Below are positions 1 to 9,374 of a DNA stretch of 64,000 nt, one piece after another. Source of the stretch: Photobacterium pectinilyticum (GTDB taxonomy: Bacteria > Pseudomonadota > Gammaproteobacteria > Enterobacterales > Vibrionaceae); NCBI RefSeq assembly GCF_024357955.1, contig NZ_JANEYT010000004.1, positions 62,001 through 126,000 of the forward strand, in the 5' to 3' direction. How positions within the stretch are numbered: the first letter of the stretch is position 1; every line of letters starts with the position of its first letter. The translations under genes and the position numbers were made by a program. The notes below the pieces were generated by a model that was not told where the DNA came from, made no database searches, and saw only the letters and a list, made by a program, of their open reading frames with translations.

Positions 1-660
1 GATGCAGACAGCGGTGAAAGCCGCTGGCAGCTAGGTAGTGAAGTGCCCACCTTGACTCTGCGCGGCGACAGCTCGCCAGTGTCGATCTCTGGTGGTGTAT
101 TCTGGGGACAGGCCAATGGGCGTTTGGCGGGAGCCCTGATGGGCAATGGCCAGATGCTATGGCAACAGCCGATTGGTTCGCCAAAAGGTGGTACCGAAAT
201 TGACCGTCTGGTTGATGTCGATGCGACCCCAGTTATTGATGGCGAGCGCCTGTTAGCCCTTGGCTTCAATGGTAGCTTGGTATCGATTGATTTGCGTACC
301 GGTCAGCCTGCATGGAAACGCAACTATTCTTCGGCCACTGATTTTGCTATTGACGGTAGTCAGCTATATTTGATCACAGATAAAGACCATGTTGTTGCGG
401 TAGATACACGCAGTGGCACGGAGCTGTGGTCGAATAGCCAACTGGAGCACCGCTTGCTTAGCGCCCCCGCTGTGATTGGTGGTTACCTGGCTGTGGGTGA
501 TAGTGAAGGTTACTTGCACTGGCTTGACCCTTACAGCGGTGATTTTGTTGCCCAGCAGGAAACTGACGGCAGCGGTATTGCGGTACCACCGGTCCGGATG
601 AGTGATGGTTACTTGGTGATCACCCGCAATGGACGTATTAACAAAATGCAAATGCCGTAA
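1..660 (+). CDS. bamB: Outer membrane assembly lipoprotein BamB, 3' part
   Basis: The frame is open from the first base with no start, so the lipoprotein signal and N-terminus lie outside the window; 219 C-terminal residues are present. BamB is a beta-propeller lipoprotein of the BAM complex that inserts outer-membrane beta-barrels. Visible support is the repeated blade pattern of PQQ-type propellers, for example SLVSIDLRTGQPAW, VVAVDTRSGTELW and YLHWLDPYSG. bamB directly precedes der in enterobacteria, as here. The reading frame ends in TAA at 658-660. Family assignment is confident from the blade repeats together with the der neighbour. Confidence 0.93.
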   Translation, partial: DADSGESRWQLGSEVPTLTLRGDSSPVSISGGVFWGQANGRLAGALMGNGQMLWQQPIGSPKGGTEIDRLVDVDATPVIDGERLLALGFNGSLVSIDLRTGQPAWKRNYSSATDFAIDGSQLYLITDKDHVVAVDTRSGTELWSNSQLEHRLLSAPAVIGGYLAVGDSEGYLHWLDPYSGDFVAQQETDGSGIAVPPVRMSDGYLVITRNGRINKMQMP

Positions 661-668
661 TTTGCCGT

Positions 669-723
669 TATAATACGCGCCATTATTATTTTCGGCTCCT
701 GCTGTGGACACAGTCAGGAGCCG
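669..723 (+). promoter_or_regulatory. Possible der promoter (-10) and strong hairpin in the bamB-der gap
   Basis: A TATAAT hexamer lies at 669-674, without a convincing -35. Just downstream is a perfect 9-bp stem (CGGCTCCTG at 693-701 with CAGGAGCCG at 715-723) that continues inward as CTGTG/CACAG. No uridine run follows, so it is either a weak terminator for the bamB operon or a 5'-leader hairpin of der. The structure is seen; the function is inferred. Confidence 0.45.
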
Positions 724-840
724 TTGTTGTTATATCCGTTCGCGATATTATTGTCGGATGAAGGTACAGGCCGCTGGCCTGGCTGGAGGCAAGAATGAAT
801 GGAAATATGTCATTATGACTATGAAAAGTAAGAGGTACTT

Positions 841-2349
841 ATGATTCCTGTTGTTGCCCTTGTCGGGCGCCCAAACGTGGGTAAATCGACGTTATTTAAC
901 CGTCTTACCCGTACAAGGGATGCGCTGGTAGCTGACTTTCCTGGCCTAACAAGGGATCGTAAATACGGTAAGGCTGAGCTCGAAGAGCATGAATTTATTG
1001 TGATTGATACCGGCGGTATCGACGGAACTGAAGAAGGCGTCGAAACCAAAATGGCCGAGCAGTCACTGGCGGCGATTGAAGAAGCGGATGTTGTTCTGTT
1101 TCTGGTAGATGGTCGTGCTGGCCTGACTTCGTCAGATGAAGCGATTGCTAAGCACCTGCGTAGCCGCGAAAAACCGACTTTCTTGGTGGTAAACAAGATT
1201 GACGGTGTTGATGGCGATAGCGCATGTGCTGAATTCTGGAAGCTGGGTATGAACGGCATGTACCAGATCGCTGCGGCGCAAAACCGTGGTGTGACGGCAT
1301 TGATGGAGCGTGCACTGGCCCCGTTCGCAGATAGCCTGAACGAGTCAACAGATGAAGAAAGCGATGAAGTGTTCATCGAAGATCTTACGTCGGTTGAAGA
1401 TATCGAGAAAGCCAATCTGTCTGAAGCGGATGCGGAAGCAGCGTATAAGCGTTTGCAAGAGCAGCCAATTAAGTTGGCAATTATTGGCCGCCCGAATGTG
1501 GGTAAGTCGACACTGACGAACCGTATTCTGGGTGAAGAGCGTGTTGTTGTATACGATATGCCGGGTACGACCCGTGATTCCATCTACATTCCGATGGAGC
1601 GCGAAGGCCAAGAGTATGTTCTGATTGATACGGCAGGGATCCGTCGTCGTAAGAACATGAGTCAAGCGGTAGAAAAATTCTCGGTGATCCAAACGCTAAA
1701 AGCGGTGGAAGATGCCAACGTTGTTCTGCTGGTCATCGATGCGCGTGAAAACATTTCTGATCAGGACTTGAGCCTGCTTGGTTTTGCCTTGAACGCCGGT
1801 CGTTCACTGGTTATTGCCGTGAATAAGTGGGATGGCTTGGATAACGAAGTCAAAGAGCGTGTGAAGTCAGAACTGGACCGTCGCTTGGGCTTTGTCGACT
1901 TTGCCCGTATTCACTTTATCTCGGCTTTGCATGGTACTGGTGTTGGTCACCTTTACGAATCAGTACAGGAAGCCTACCAGTCTGCGACCAAACGTATCAG
2001 TACATCGTTGCTAACCCGTATTATGCAGATGGCTCAGGACGATCACCAGCCACCAATGATCCGTGGTCGCCGTGTGAAACTGAAGTATGCCCACGCTGGT
2101 GGTTATAACCCACCGATTATTGTTATTCACGGTAACCAGGTGAATGAACTGCCGGGCTCGTACAAGCGCTACTTGATGAATTACTACCGCAAGTCACTGG
2201 AAATGATGGGTACGCCAATCCGTATTCAGTTCCAGAACAGCGAGAACCCGTTCGAAACCAAGAAGCAAAAGCTAACGATTTCTCAGGAGCGTCAGCGCAA
2301 GCGTCTGGCAACAGCTCTGAAGAACCGTGATCGCGACAGCGACAGTTAA
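841..2349 (+). CDS. der: GTPase Der (EngA), 50S ribosome assembly
   Basis: Der is an essential double GTPase acting in late assembly of the large ribosomal subunit. Two Era-like G domains are visible: Walker A GRPNVGKS at residues 9-16 and again at 216-223, DTGG at 56-59, DTAG in the second domain, and NKID (118-121) and NKWD base-specificity motifs. A C-terminal KH-like domain of about 120 residues follows. An acidic linker (about residues 165-200) separates the G domains, as usual. Length is 502 residues against about 490 in E. coli. The start ATG is preceded by AGAGG. It lies 180 bp after bamB and ends in its own terminator. Confidence 0.98.
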   Translation: MIPVVALVGRPNVGKSTLFNRLTRTRDALVADFPGLTRDRKYGKAELEEHEFIVIDTGGIDGTEEGVETKMAEQSLAAIEEADVVLFLVDGRAGLTSSDEAIAKHLRSREKPTFLVVNKIDGVDGDSACAEFWKLGMNGMYQIAAAQNRGVTALMERALAPFADSLNESTDEESDEVFIEDLTSVEDIEKANLSEADAEAAYKRLQEQPIKLAIIGRPNVGKSTLTNRILGEERVVVYDMPGTTRDSIYIPMEREGQEYVLIDTAGIRRRKNMSQAVEKFSVIQTLKAVEDANVVLLVIDARENISDQDLSLLGFALNAGRSLVIAVNKWDGLDNEVKERVKSELDRRLGFVDFARIHFISALHGTGVGHLYESVQEAYQSATKRISTSLLTRIMQMAQDDHQPPMIRGRRVKLKYAHAGGYNPPIIVIHGNQVNELPGSYKRYLMNYYRKSLEMMGTPIRIQFQNSENPFETKKQKLTISQERQRKRLATALKNRDRDSDS

Positions 2350-2394
2350 TTACTGCTGAAGTAGCGCCAAGTTACTTGTTAAGCTGTATAGACA

Positions 2395-2420
2395 AACCCG
2401 GCCACTTGGTCGGGTTTTTT
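2395..2420 (+). terminator. Intrinsic terminator after der
   Basis: AACCCG (2395-2400) pairs with CGGGTT (2411-2416), with further inner GCCA/TGGT pairing, and is followed by a run of T. Confidence 0.88.
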
Positions 2421-2426
2421 GTTATG

Positions 2427-2474
2427 ATATCAACCTACATAAATACTTGATCAACGACTTATCCAGATTGATAT
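2427..2474. repeat. 48-bp palindromic intergenic repeat, copy 1
   Basis: Imperfect palindrome centred on TGATCA, the same family as the elements at 4016, 14952, 33736 and 63191. The ends here are ATATCAA and TTGATAT, whereas the other copies have ATACCAA and TTGGTAT. The C-to-T and G-to-A changes are complementary and keep the end pairing. It sits between the der terminator and the alanyl-tRNA editing gene, about 38 bp before that gene's start. Confidence 0.85.
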
Positions 2475-2511
2475 TACACCTTTCCATCTACCTGCAAGGA
2501 TATCCATCATT

Positions 2512-3387
2512 GTGATCAGCGCGACCCATGTACTTTTTCCTGAGCGTATCTACCAATGTGAAGCGGACGTACAACTGACAGCAGTGGCCACTCCGTCCCA
2601 GGGCTGCTACGTTGTTACCGATAAGACGCCATTCCATCCTGTTAGCCATATCTGGCCAGATCACCCAGCTGATCGCGGTACATTGACACTAGCAGGGCAG
2701 GCGTATGAGGTGGTCGATTGCCTCGTTGGCGCCGTTGAACAGCAGAGCGGTCAGCTGCACGTTGGTAAAGATATCCCGGTGAAACGCGATGAGCCAGGAT
2801 GGGTGTTTGTGGTGGTGCATCAGTTGGCTGAAGTTGTCGATCTTCACGCAGGTTGCAAGGTCATGCTGAATGTTGATGAGCACTATCAGCTCGCCCTGAG
2901 CCGGGGCCACAGTGGCGGCCACCTGTCGTCACTCGCTCTGAATAAGGTGCTGCACCATGACTTTTGGCGTAAGGACGCATCACGTAAAGATGAACTCGGG
3001 CATTATGATTTTCATAGCTACGCGCAGACAGAGAGCAGGGTAACCGAAGATTGCAGTACAGATACCTATCGTATTGGTAAAACCCTACGCAAACGTGGGC
3101 TCAACGCGGCCGATATGCTGGCAGCTTTGCCTGTTATCACTGAGCAAATCAATCAGCAACTTGCGTTGTGGTGTGAGGCGGGTTATCCGGTGCACTTGCG
3201 AAGGGAAGGGGAAGCGCTGACCGATTCACGTTACTGGCGCTGTGATCTGCAGGAAGGCCAAGTAGTGGAGATCCCCTGTGGCGGTACTCATGTCCGCTCA
3301 CTCGCAGAATATGCGGCATTGCGGGTAGAGTTCCGTATAGACAGCGATCAGGAACTGGTGATGTTAACATATAGCAATCCAGCTTGA
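2512..3387 (+). CDS. AlaX-type stand-alone alanyl-tRNA editing hydrolase
   Basis: This 291-residue protein resembles the editing (second additional) domain of alanyl-tRNA synthetase, found free-standing in AlaX proteins. These hydrolyse Ser- or Gly-tRNA(Ala) in a zinc-dependent way. The four expected metal ligands are visible: HxxxH at His133 and His137 (RGHSGGH) and CxxxH at Cys256 and His260 (CGGTH). The start is GTG at 2512, chosen because AAGGA lies at 2496-2500; no better ATG exists. An N-terminal beta-barrel of about 100 residues precedes the metal domain, as in longer AlaX members. The exact misacylated substrate cannot be deduced. It is monocistronic, with a terminator directly after. 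Confidence 0.85.
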   Translation: MISATHVLFPERIYQCEADVQLTAVATPSQGCYVVTDKTPFHPVSHIWPDHPADRGTLTLAGQAYEVVDCLVGAVEQQSGQLHVGKDIPVKRDEPGWVFVVVHQLAEVVDLHAGCKVMLNVDEHYQLALSRGHSGGHLSSLALNKVLHHDFWRKDASRKDELGHYDFHSYAQTESRVTEDCSTDTYRIGKTLRKRGLNAADMLAALPVITEQINQQLALWCEAGYPVHLRREGEALTDSRYWRCDLQEGQVVEIPCGGTHVRSLAEYAALRVEFRIDSDQELVMLTYSNPA

Positions 3388-3406
3388 TCAACCGTCTGAA
3401 GACAGG

Positions 3407-3432
3407 AAAAATCGCCTAATGGCGATTTTTTT
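3407..3432 (+). terminator. Intrinsic terminator after the alanyl-tRNA editing gene
   Basis: AAAATCGCC (3408-3416), loop TAAT, then GGCGATTTT and further T residues. Confidence 0.92.
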
Positions 3433-3791
3433 ATATTTATCAGTTAATTATATTTTTTGGTTGAGTCGCTTGTTATAAGTACGATCTTTTTACTGCTGAT
3501 TTCTAATATTCTTGATCAACTGGATTTATAGCGGAAGCTTCAGTGTTAAATATCGTTAAAAATTGAAAGACAGAACATGTAACTTATGCTTTCGGGATGC
3601 GTATTGATAAATGTTCTTTTGGTACCTGATCGCTGATCACCGTGGCTTTTAGCGTTGATCACCGGTTTGAAGTACGATCAGGATGCGGGTTATTACTGAG
3701 TTTTGTATTACAGCGCATCTTTACGGTTGCTGAGCCGGATCAAAGGCGCAGGCTGGCAAATTGAATTATTATTGGGCTTAAGGGAGAGAAA
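3433..3791. other. Non-coding gap rich in TGATC motifs, upstream of yfgJ
   Basis: No convincing gene. AT-rich first half. The second half has TGATC/GATCA motifs clustered at about 3628-3680, including an exact inverted pair CCTGATCG (3625-3632) and CGATCAGG (3675-3682) and two GATCACCG copies. These could be operator sites or simply Dam sites of the yfgJ promoter region. AGGGAGAG stands directly before the yfgJ start. Confidence 0.4.
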
Positions 3792-4016
3792 ATGAACCAG
3801 AATATTTGTCCGAGTTGTCAACAAGATCTCGAGTGGCAGGAAGGGAAGTACCATTGCGGGTGCTGCAGCACGACGTTTATCAAAAAGGCTTTTTGTCCTG
3901 ATTGCGAGGCCGAGTTGGATAAGCTTCAGGCGTGCGGGGCGGCGAGCTATTTCTGCAATAGCTGCAATGAGCTGAAGTCCAAATCTCGGGTCAGAATTAT
4001 ATTTGAACAAGCGTAA
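3792..4016 (+). CDS. yfgJ: YfgJ-family double zinc-ribbon protein
   Basis: A 74-residue protein with two C4 zinc ribbons: Cys6/Cys9 with Cys22/Cys25, and Cys35/Cys38 with Cys55/Cys58. There is no signal peptide or membrane segment, so it is presumably cytoplasmic. Its function is not established. E. coli has yfgJ between der and xseA, and here it again stands between those two genes, which supports the name. A strong AGGGAGAG ribosome-binding site precedes the ATG. The TAA stop overlaps the first base of a palindromic repeat copy. Confidence 0.82.
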   Translation: MNQNICPSCQQDLEWQEGKYHCGCCSTTFIKKAFCPDCEAELDKLQACGAASYFCNSCNELKSKSRVRIIFEQA

Positions 4017-4063
4017 TACCAACCTACATAAATACTTGATCAAATACTTATCCAGATTGGTAT
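4016..4063. repeat. 48-bp palindromic intergenic repeat, copy 2
   Basis: Ends ATACCAA and TTGGTAT, centre TGATCA, arms about 27 bp with roughly 21 of 27 positions complementary. It begins on the last base of the yfgJ stop codon. Confidence 0.9.
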
Positions 4064-4088
4064 AAATCGGAATAAGTCGCTGAAATAG

Positions 4089-4124
4089 AAATGCCGCCAG
4101 GTGTGATTACTGGCGGCATTTTTG
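4089..4124. terminator. Bidirectional terminator between yfgJ and xseA
   Basis: A perfect 12-bp stem AAATGCCGCCAG (4089-4100) / CTGGCGGCATTT (4110-4121) with T-rich flanks on both strands. It serves the two convergent genes. Confidence 0.9.
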
Positions 4125-4160
4125 ATTTGACGCGTTGTACTTACCAGCGTGTTACGGCCG

Positions 4161-5519
4161 CTAGTCTGCTGTTTCAGACACAATAGAATGGATTTCCCCG
4201 TCGGCGAGGGTTGTCCGCAGGCTATCACCATGTTTGACTTGCCCAGCACTACGGACGACCTGTCCCTTGCGATTGCGGGTAATTGAGTAGCCGCGGCCTA
4301 GGGTCGCCAGTGGACTAACTGTCTCCAGTTTTTCAGCTGCCATAGCGAGCTTGTGGCTGGCATTGAGCAGGCGGCGATCCATTCCATCTTGAAGTCGTTG
4401 CTGCAATCTCTCAAGCCGATTCTGTTGCGCTTTGACAACTTGTGCCGGTGAGTTGAGAGCCAGCTTGTAGTCAATACGGTCAATGTGCTGTTGGTGACGT
4501 CCCAGACGCTGTTTCATGGCCAATTCTAGTTTGCCTGACAATTCGTCCAACTGCTGTTGCTGCTGGTTGAGGCGCACTTGCGGGTGCTGCCGATCAAGGC
4601 GATGCTGCAGACGGATTGTTTGTGCTTGCTTAGCAGATAGGTAATGACGCATAGCATGCTGAAGTTGCTGCTTTTTTTGGCTGATTTTTTGGGTTTGGAA
4701 ACCCATATCTCGGCTGATCAGTTCTGCAGCCGCTGATGGTGTTGGTGCTCGAACATCTGCAACAAAATCTGCGATAGTGACATCGACTTCGTGGCCCACA
4801 GCACTGACAATTGGGATCTGGCTGGCCGCTATGGTCCGCGCCACGATTTCGTCGTTGAAGGCCCAGAGATCTTCCAGTGAACCGCCACCTCGCCCGACAA
4901 TCAGCACATCACACTCACGGCGGGCATTGGCACGGCCAATGGCCTGGGCGATCGAGATTGCGGAACCTTCCCCTTGGACAACTGTTGGATAGATGACAAT
5001 GGGCAAGCTTGGATCGCGGCGTTGCAGGACATTAAGAATATCATGTAGGGCAGCACCGGTTTTGGAAGTGATAATCCCCACACGTTGTGGTTGCTCTGGC
5101 AGTGCCTGCTTGAGTGATTGGGCAAATAGACCTTCGGCAGCCAAGTTCATTTTTAGCTGTTCAAATTGCTGTTGGAGGCGACCATCCCCCTCGGGCTGCA
5201 TACTCTCGATGATCAACTGATAATCACCACGTGGTTCGTAGAGTGAAAGGCGGGCCTTGACCAGTACCTGAGTGCCATTTGCCGGCTTGAAGGTCACACG
5301 TCGGTTGCTGCCTTTGAACATGGCGCATTTAACTTGGGCGCGTGAGTCTTTAAGGGTGAAATACCAATGGCCGGAAACGGGCATGGAGAGATTCGATAGC
5401 TCACCGACCAGCCAAACCACTCCCATTTCGTTTTCAAGGATCAAACGAACTTGGGCATTGAGGCTGGAAACGGTGTAGATACGGTCATTGGTCTGGTTCT
5501 GTTGAGCAAATAACGTCAC
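4161..5519 (-). CDS. xseA: Exodeoxyribonuclease VII large subunit
   Basis: XseA is the catalytic subunit of exonuclease VII, which degrades single-stranded DNA to oligonucleotides together with XseB (also in this window at 36.6 kb). An N-terminal OB-fold ([12 protein letters not shown], then [19 protein letters not shown]), the catalytic core motifs [27 protein letters not shown] and [18 protein letters not shown], and a long Gln-rich coiled coil (about residues 270-400) are visible. I place the start at GTG 5519 (452 residues), because homology begins just after it and an AGGT lies about 11 bases upstream; the frame stays open upstream to a TTG at 5585. It is divergent from guaB, as in E. 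coli. Confidence 0.95.
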   Translation of the reverse strand: MTLFAQQNQTNDRIYTVSSLNAQVRLILENEMGVVWLVGELSNLSMPVSGHWYFTLKDSRAQVKCAMFKGSNRRVTFKPANGTQVLVKARLSLYEPRGDYQLIIESMQPEGDGRLQQQFEQLKMNLAAEGLFAQSLKQALPEQPQRVGIITSKTGAALHDILNVLQRRDPSLPIVIYPTVVQGEGSAISIAQAIGRANARRECDVLIVGRGGGSLEDLWAFNDEIVARTIAASQIPIVSAVGHEVDVTIADFVADVRAPTPSAAAELISRDMGFQTQKISQKKQQLQHAMRHYLSAKQAQTIRLQHRLDRQHPQVRLNQQQQQLDELSGKLELAMKQRLGRHQQHIDRIDYKLALNSPAQVVKAQQNRLERLQQRLQDGMDRRLLNASHKLAMAAEKLETVSPLATLGRGYSITRNRKGQVVRSAGQVKHGDSLRTTLADGEIHSIVSETAD

Positions 5520-5670
5520 GAGACAAGATACCTGTATTGGAAGGCTGGGGTGTGCGGTAGACGGGCGACAGGACGTGGTGAACAAAGCCTGGGCAGATCT
5601 ATGGACAGATCTTGGTCGTAATATGCTGACCGCAGCACCGGAAACTTAACAGAAAGATACTACACAGCAA

Positions 5671-5734
5671 GACAAATTTGTCAATTAAATAAATTAAAAA
5701 AAGTCTAGCCAATCGATTGCTTCACCCGTATAAT
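5671..5734 (+). promoter_or_regulatory. guaB promoter region with A/T tract and palindrome
   Basis: A TATAAT -10 hexamer is at 5729-5734. The -35 is poor. An A/T-rich tract of about 20 bases (5683-5702) resembles an UP element. A perfect 12-bp palindrome GACAAATTTGTC lies at 5671-5682 in the xseA-guaB divergent gap. No PurR box was found here. Confidence 0.5.
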
Positions 5735-5788
5735 TCGTCCGCAATATTTTATCCTTCTTTAAACCTCTACTTGGTGTGAGATATTGCA

Positions 5789-7252
5789 ATGTTACGAATC
5801 AAACAAGAAGCTTTGACTTTCGATGATGTCCTACTGGTTCCAGCCCATTCTACTGTACTGCCTAACACTGCCGATCTGCGCACCCGCCTGACGAAAGACA
5901 TTACGCTGAACATCCCTATGGTGTCTGCGTCAATGGATACAGTGACAGAAGGTCGCCTGGCAATTGCCCTTGCCCAGGAAGGCGGCATTGGTTTTATCCA
6001 CAAGAACATGTCCATTGAGCAACAAGCCAATGAAGTTCGCATGGTGAAAAAATTCGAAGCCGGTGTGGTTTCTGAACCTGTTACCGTGAAGCCTTACAAC
6101 ACCATTGAAGATGTGAAGCGTCTGACAATTGAAAACGGTTTTGCCGGCTACCCTGTTGTTTCTGATACCAATGAGCTTGTTGGTATTATCACTGGCCGTG
6201 ACGTTCGTTTTGTGACTGACCTTTCGATGAAGGTTGAAGAAGTGATGACGCCAAAAGATAAACTGGCTTCTGCTAAAGAAGGCGCATCGCGTGAAGAAGT
6301 TGAAGCTATCATGCAGCAGTACCGCGTTGAGAAAGTACTGCTAGTCAACGATGACTTCCAGCTTCGTGGCATGATCACCGCGAAAGACTTCCAGAAAGCA
6401 GAGCGTAAGCCTAATGCATGTAAAGATGAGCGTGGCCGTCTTCGCGTAGGTGCAGCCGTAGGTGCTGGTGCAGGCAACGAAGAGCGTGTTAAGGCGCTGG
6501 TAGAAGCAGGCGTTGACGTACTGCTTATCGATTCTTCACACGGTCACTCTGAAGGCGTACTTACCCGAATCCGCGAAACGCGCGAAGCGTTCCCTGATCT
6601 GCCAATTGTTGGTGGTAATGTCGCTACGGCTGAAGGTGCTCGTGCGCTTATCGACGCTGGTGTAAGCGCTGTGAAAGTGGGTATTGGCCCAGGCTCTATC
6701 TGTACTACCCGTATCGTTACCGGTGTGGGTGTACCTCAGGTAACGGCTATCGCTGATGCGGTTGCTGTGGCTGACCAGTTCGATATCCCTGTTATTGCCG
6801 ATGGTGGTATCCGTTTCTCTGGCGATATGTGTAAAGCCATTGCTGCTGGCGCATCATGTGTCATGGTCGGTTCAATGTTCGCAGGTACGGAAGAAGCACC
6901 GGGTGAAGTTGAGCTGTACCAAGGCCGAGCTTACAAATCTTACCGTGGCATGGGTTCTTTGGGCGCAATGTCGAAAGGGTCTTCTGACCGTTACTTCCAG
7001 ACGGATAACGCAGCTGATAAGCTGGTTCCTGAAGGTATCGAAGGCCGTGTTGCTTACAAGGGCCACATGAAAGAAATCGTTCACCAGCAAATGGGTGGCC
7101 TGCGTTCAAGCATGGGCCTAACCGGCTCTGCGACTATCGAGGCGCTGCGTACCAAAGCTGAATTTGTTCGCATTTCAGGTGCCGGTCTGAATGAATCACA
7201 CGTTCACGATGTGACGATCACCAAAGAAGCACCAAACTACCGCTTGGGTTAA
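5789..7252 (+). CDS. guaB: Inosine-5'-monophosphate dehydrogenase
   Basis: GuaB oxidises IMP to XMP with NAD+, the first committed step of GMP synthesis. The protein has 487 residues (E. coli 488). Visible are the TIM barrel, two CBS domains inserted at about residues 95-200, the catalytic-cysteine loop GPGSICTT, the phosphate-binding IADGGI segment, and the flap region with [10 protein letters not shown]. It starts at ATG 5789. guaA follows 114 bp downstream but appears to have its own PurR-controlled promoter, so the pair need not be strictly one transcript. Confidence 0.98.
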   Translation: MLRIKQEALTFDDVLLVPAHSTVLPNTADLRTRLTKDITLNIPMVSASMDTVTEGRLAIALAQEGGIGFIHKNMSIEQQANEVRMVKKFEAGVVSEPVTVKPYNTIEDVKRLTIENGFAGYPVVSDTNELVGIITGRDVRFVTDLSMKVEEVMTPKDKLASAKEGASREEVEAIMQQYRVEKVLLVNDDFQLRGMITAKDFQKAERKPNACKDERGRLRVGAAVGAGAGNEERVKALVEAGVDVLLIDSSHGHSEGVLTRIRETREAFPDLPIVGGNVATAEGARALIDAGVSAVKVGIGPGSICTTRIVTGVGVPQVTAIADAVAVADQFDIPVIADGGIRFSGDMCKAIAAGASCVMVGSMFAGTEEAPGEVELYQGRAYKSYRGMGSLGAMSKGSSDRYFQTDNAADKLVPEGIEGRVAYKGHMKEIVHQQMGGLRSSMGLTGSATIEALRTKAEFVRISGAGLNESHVHDVTITKEAPNYRLG

Positions 7253-7277
7253 TTTTCATCAGCTGCACCAGCAACTG

Positions 7278-7293
7278 ACGAAAACGTTTGCCT
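7278..7293 (+). promoter_or_regulatory. PurR operator in front of guaA
   Basis: ACGAAAACGTTTGCCT closely matches the E. coli PurR operator consensus. It overlaps the -35 hexamer of the guaA promoter proposed at 7288-7315. Confidence 0.75.
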
Positions 7294-7336
7294 AAACGCG
7301 AAACTTGTATAAGATCGGGGGCGTTTTTATGCCCCC
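7288..7336 (+). promoter_or_regulatory. guaA promoter and GC hairpin
   Basis: TTGCCT (7288-7293), 16 bp, then TAAGAT (7310-7315), with an alternative TG-extended TATAAG at 7308. Immediately downstream GGGGGC (7317-7322) pairs with GCCCCC (7331-7336), followed by a T-rich stretch. The hairpin could terminate guaB read-through or cap the guaA leader. Confidence 0.55.
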
Positions 7337-7366
7337 ACCTTTCCATTATTTTTTGAGACAGCTCGA

Positions 7367-8950
7367 ATGACCACGACCACAAATATTCATGACCAGCGTA
7401 TCCTGATCCTGGACTTTGGTTCCCAGTACACCCAGCTTATTGCACGCCGTATCCGTGAAATTGGTGTTTATTGTGAACTATGGAGCTGGGACGTTGATGA
7501 AGCGGATATTCGCGACTTCAACCCTAACGGCATCATTCTTTCTGGTGGCCCAGAAAGTGTGACTGAAGAAGGTTCCCCTCGCGCACCGCAGTATGTGTTC
7601 GATGCTGGTGTACCTGTATTCGGTGTTTGCTACGGTATGCAGACAATGGCCGAGCAGCTTGGTGGTAAAGTAGCGGGTTCAACTGAACGTGAGTTCGGTT
7701 ATGCTCAGGTTAAAGTGGTTGAGCCAACTGCTTTCTTCCAAAATATCGAAGATTCAATTGCTGAAGATGGCAAGGCACTGCTAGATGTATGGATGAGCCA
7801 CGGTGACAAAGTGGTCGAAATCCCATCTGATTTCGTTAAGGTCGCGGAAACTGAAACCTGTCCTTACGCGGCAATGGCCAATGTAGAGAAAAATTTCTAC
7901 GGTGTGCAGTTCCACCCAGAAGTTACCCATACTCGTCAGGGTATGCGCATTATTGAAAACTTTGTTCTGAACATCTGTGGTTGTGAGAAGCTATGGACGT
8001 CGGCGAACATCATTGATGACGCTGTTGCGCGTATCAAAGAGCAAGTGGGTGACGATGAAGTGATCCTTGGCCTGTCAGGTGGTGTTGATTCTTCTGTTGT
8101 TGCGATGCTTATCCACCGTGCGATTGGTGACAAGTTGACATGTGTGTTTGTCGACAATGGCCTGCTTCGTTTGAACGAAGGTGAGCAGGTAATGGAAATG
8201 TTTGGCGATCACTTTGGCTTGAAGATTGTACACGTCAAAGCCGAAGATCGTTTCCTCGATGCACTTGCGGGTGAGGCAGAGCCGGAAGCTAAGCGTAAGA
8301 TCATCGGCCACGTATTTGTTGATGTGTTCGATGAAGAGTCGAAGAAACTAGCCAATGCGAAGTGGTTGGCACAGGGTACGATTTACCCAGATGTTATCGA
8401 ATCAGCAGCATCGAAAACCGGTAAGGCGCATGTTATCAAGTCGCACCACAACGTTGGTGGCCTGCCTGATGATATGGAAATGGGCTTGGTTGAGCCGCTA
8501 AAAGAGTTGTTCAAAGATGAAGTTCGTAAGATTGGTCTTGAGCTTGGCCTGCCTTACAACATGCTTTACCGCCACCCGTTCCCGGGTCCTGGCCTAGGTG
8601 TACGTGTACTGGGTGAAGTGAAGAAAGAATACTGTGATTTGCTACGTCGTGCTGATGCTATCTTCATCGAAGAGTTGCACAAAGCGGATCTGTACAACAA
8701 AGTCTCGCAGGCATTTACTGTGTTCCTACCTGTTCGCTCTGTGGGTGTAATGGGCGACGGCCGTAAGTACGATTGGGTTGTGTCACTGCGTGCGGTTGAG
8801 ACTATCGACTTTATGACGGCACACTGGGCTCACCTACCATACGATTTCCTGGGTAAGGTGTCTAACCGTATCATCAACGAAGTCGACGGCATCTCACGTG
8901 TTGTTTACGATGTATCGGGTAAGCCACCAGCGACGATCGAGTGGGAATAA
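7367..8950 (+). CDS. guaA: GMP synthase (glutamine-hydrolysing)
   Basis: GuaA amidates XMP to GMP using glutamine and ATP. It has an N-terminal class I glutamine amidotransferase domain ([12 protein letters not shown]; nucleophile elbow GVCYGMQ; His/Glu in GVQFHPEV), an ATP-pyrophosphatase domain with the P-loop LSGGVDSSV, and a C-terminal dimerisation domain ending in the conserved PPATIEWE. Length is 527 residues (E. coli 525). It follows guaB and has a PurR box upstream. A strong terminator ends the unit. Confidence 0.98.
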   Translation: MTTTTNIHDQRILILDFGSQYTQLIARRIREIGVYCELWSWDVDEADIRDFNPNGIILSGGPESVTEEGSPRAPQYVFDAGVPVFGVCYGMQTMAEQLGGKVAGSTEREFGYAQVKVVEPTAFFQNIEDSIAEDGKALLDVWMSHGDKVVEIPSDFVKVAETETCPYAAMANVEKNFYGVQFHPEVTHTRQGMRIIENFVLNICGCEKLWTSANIIDDAVARIKEQVGDDEVILGLSGGVDSSVVAMLIHRAIGDKLTCVFVDNGLLRLNEGEQVMEMFGDHFGLKIVHVKAEDRFLDALAGEAEPEAKRKIIGHVFVDVFDEESKKLANAKWLAQGTIYPDVIESAASKTGKAHVIKSHHNVGGLPDDMEMGLVEPLKELFKDEVRKIGLELGLPYNMLYRHPFPGPGLGVRVLGEVKKEYCDLLRRADAIFIEELHKADLYNKVSQAFTVFLPVRSVGVMGDGRKYDWVVSLRAVETIDFMTAHWAHLPYDFLGKVSNRIINEVDGISRVVYDVSGKPPATIEWE

Positions 8951-8993
8951 TCCTCTCGCGAATACTAAGCGTTGCTTAGATTGACTGAATAAC

Positions 8994-9023
8994 AAGAAGC
9001 ACCCTCGGGTGCTTCTTTTTTTT
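8994..9023 (+). terminator. Intrinsic terminator after guaA
   Basis: AAGAAGCACC pairs with GGTGCTTCTT around a short CTC-type loop and runs into eight T residues. Confidence 0.93.
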
Positions 9024-9374
9024 GGCTAAACTGTAGTGACGAAAAGTTGCTTTGTGTGGTATTCGAATAGATGTGATACCCGTGGGGATGACTTAGGAAT
9101 GAGATAAGGAAATAATTTACACAAATGAAAGTATTGTTGTGCTTTGGGATGGGGCTTGTAACGTGCTTGTTAGTGTAATGTTTTGCGTTAATATTTTATT
9201 ACAATATGCTATTGTTGAATTTGCCGAATGCATGGTGAATCGTGCGTTTTTGTTTGAACTTTTCATTACAATTCGCCGCAAGCTTTTTCTGTTGCAGAAA
9301 AAACGGATTGACGGCGATAAAACCACAATCTAACGCCGCAAACTTACAACATCACTAATGACCATGGAGTTCCC
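9024..9374. other. Upstream region of the AbgT-family gene
   Basis: About 350 bp with no convincing gene. A weak promoter TTGCGT-N16-TATGCT can be read at about 9184-9211. A 13-base inverted repeat CAATATGCTATTG (9202-9214) covers its -10 region. A perfect hairpin TTTTTCTG/CAGAAAAA with a 3-base loop lies at 9284-9302 in the presumed leader. A TGGAG sequence precedes the start of the transporter. Confidence 0.35.

Noticed and set aside
819..1583. Long open frame antisense to der
   Set aside because: It mirrors the codon structure of the GTPase gene; Ser/Arg-rich and without a ribosome-binding site.
3407..3432. CRISPR or attenuator leader
   Set aside because: It is a single intrinsic terminator without repeats or a leader peptide.
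9139..9333. 64-codon frame upstream of the AbgT-family gene
   Set aside because: Low-complexity hydrophobic translation over an AT-rich promoter region, with no good start signal; overlaps an antisense frame of equal size.
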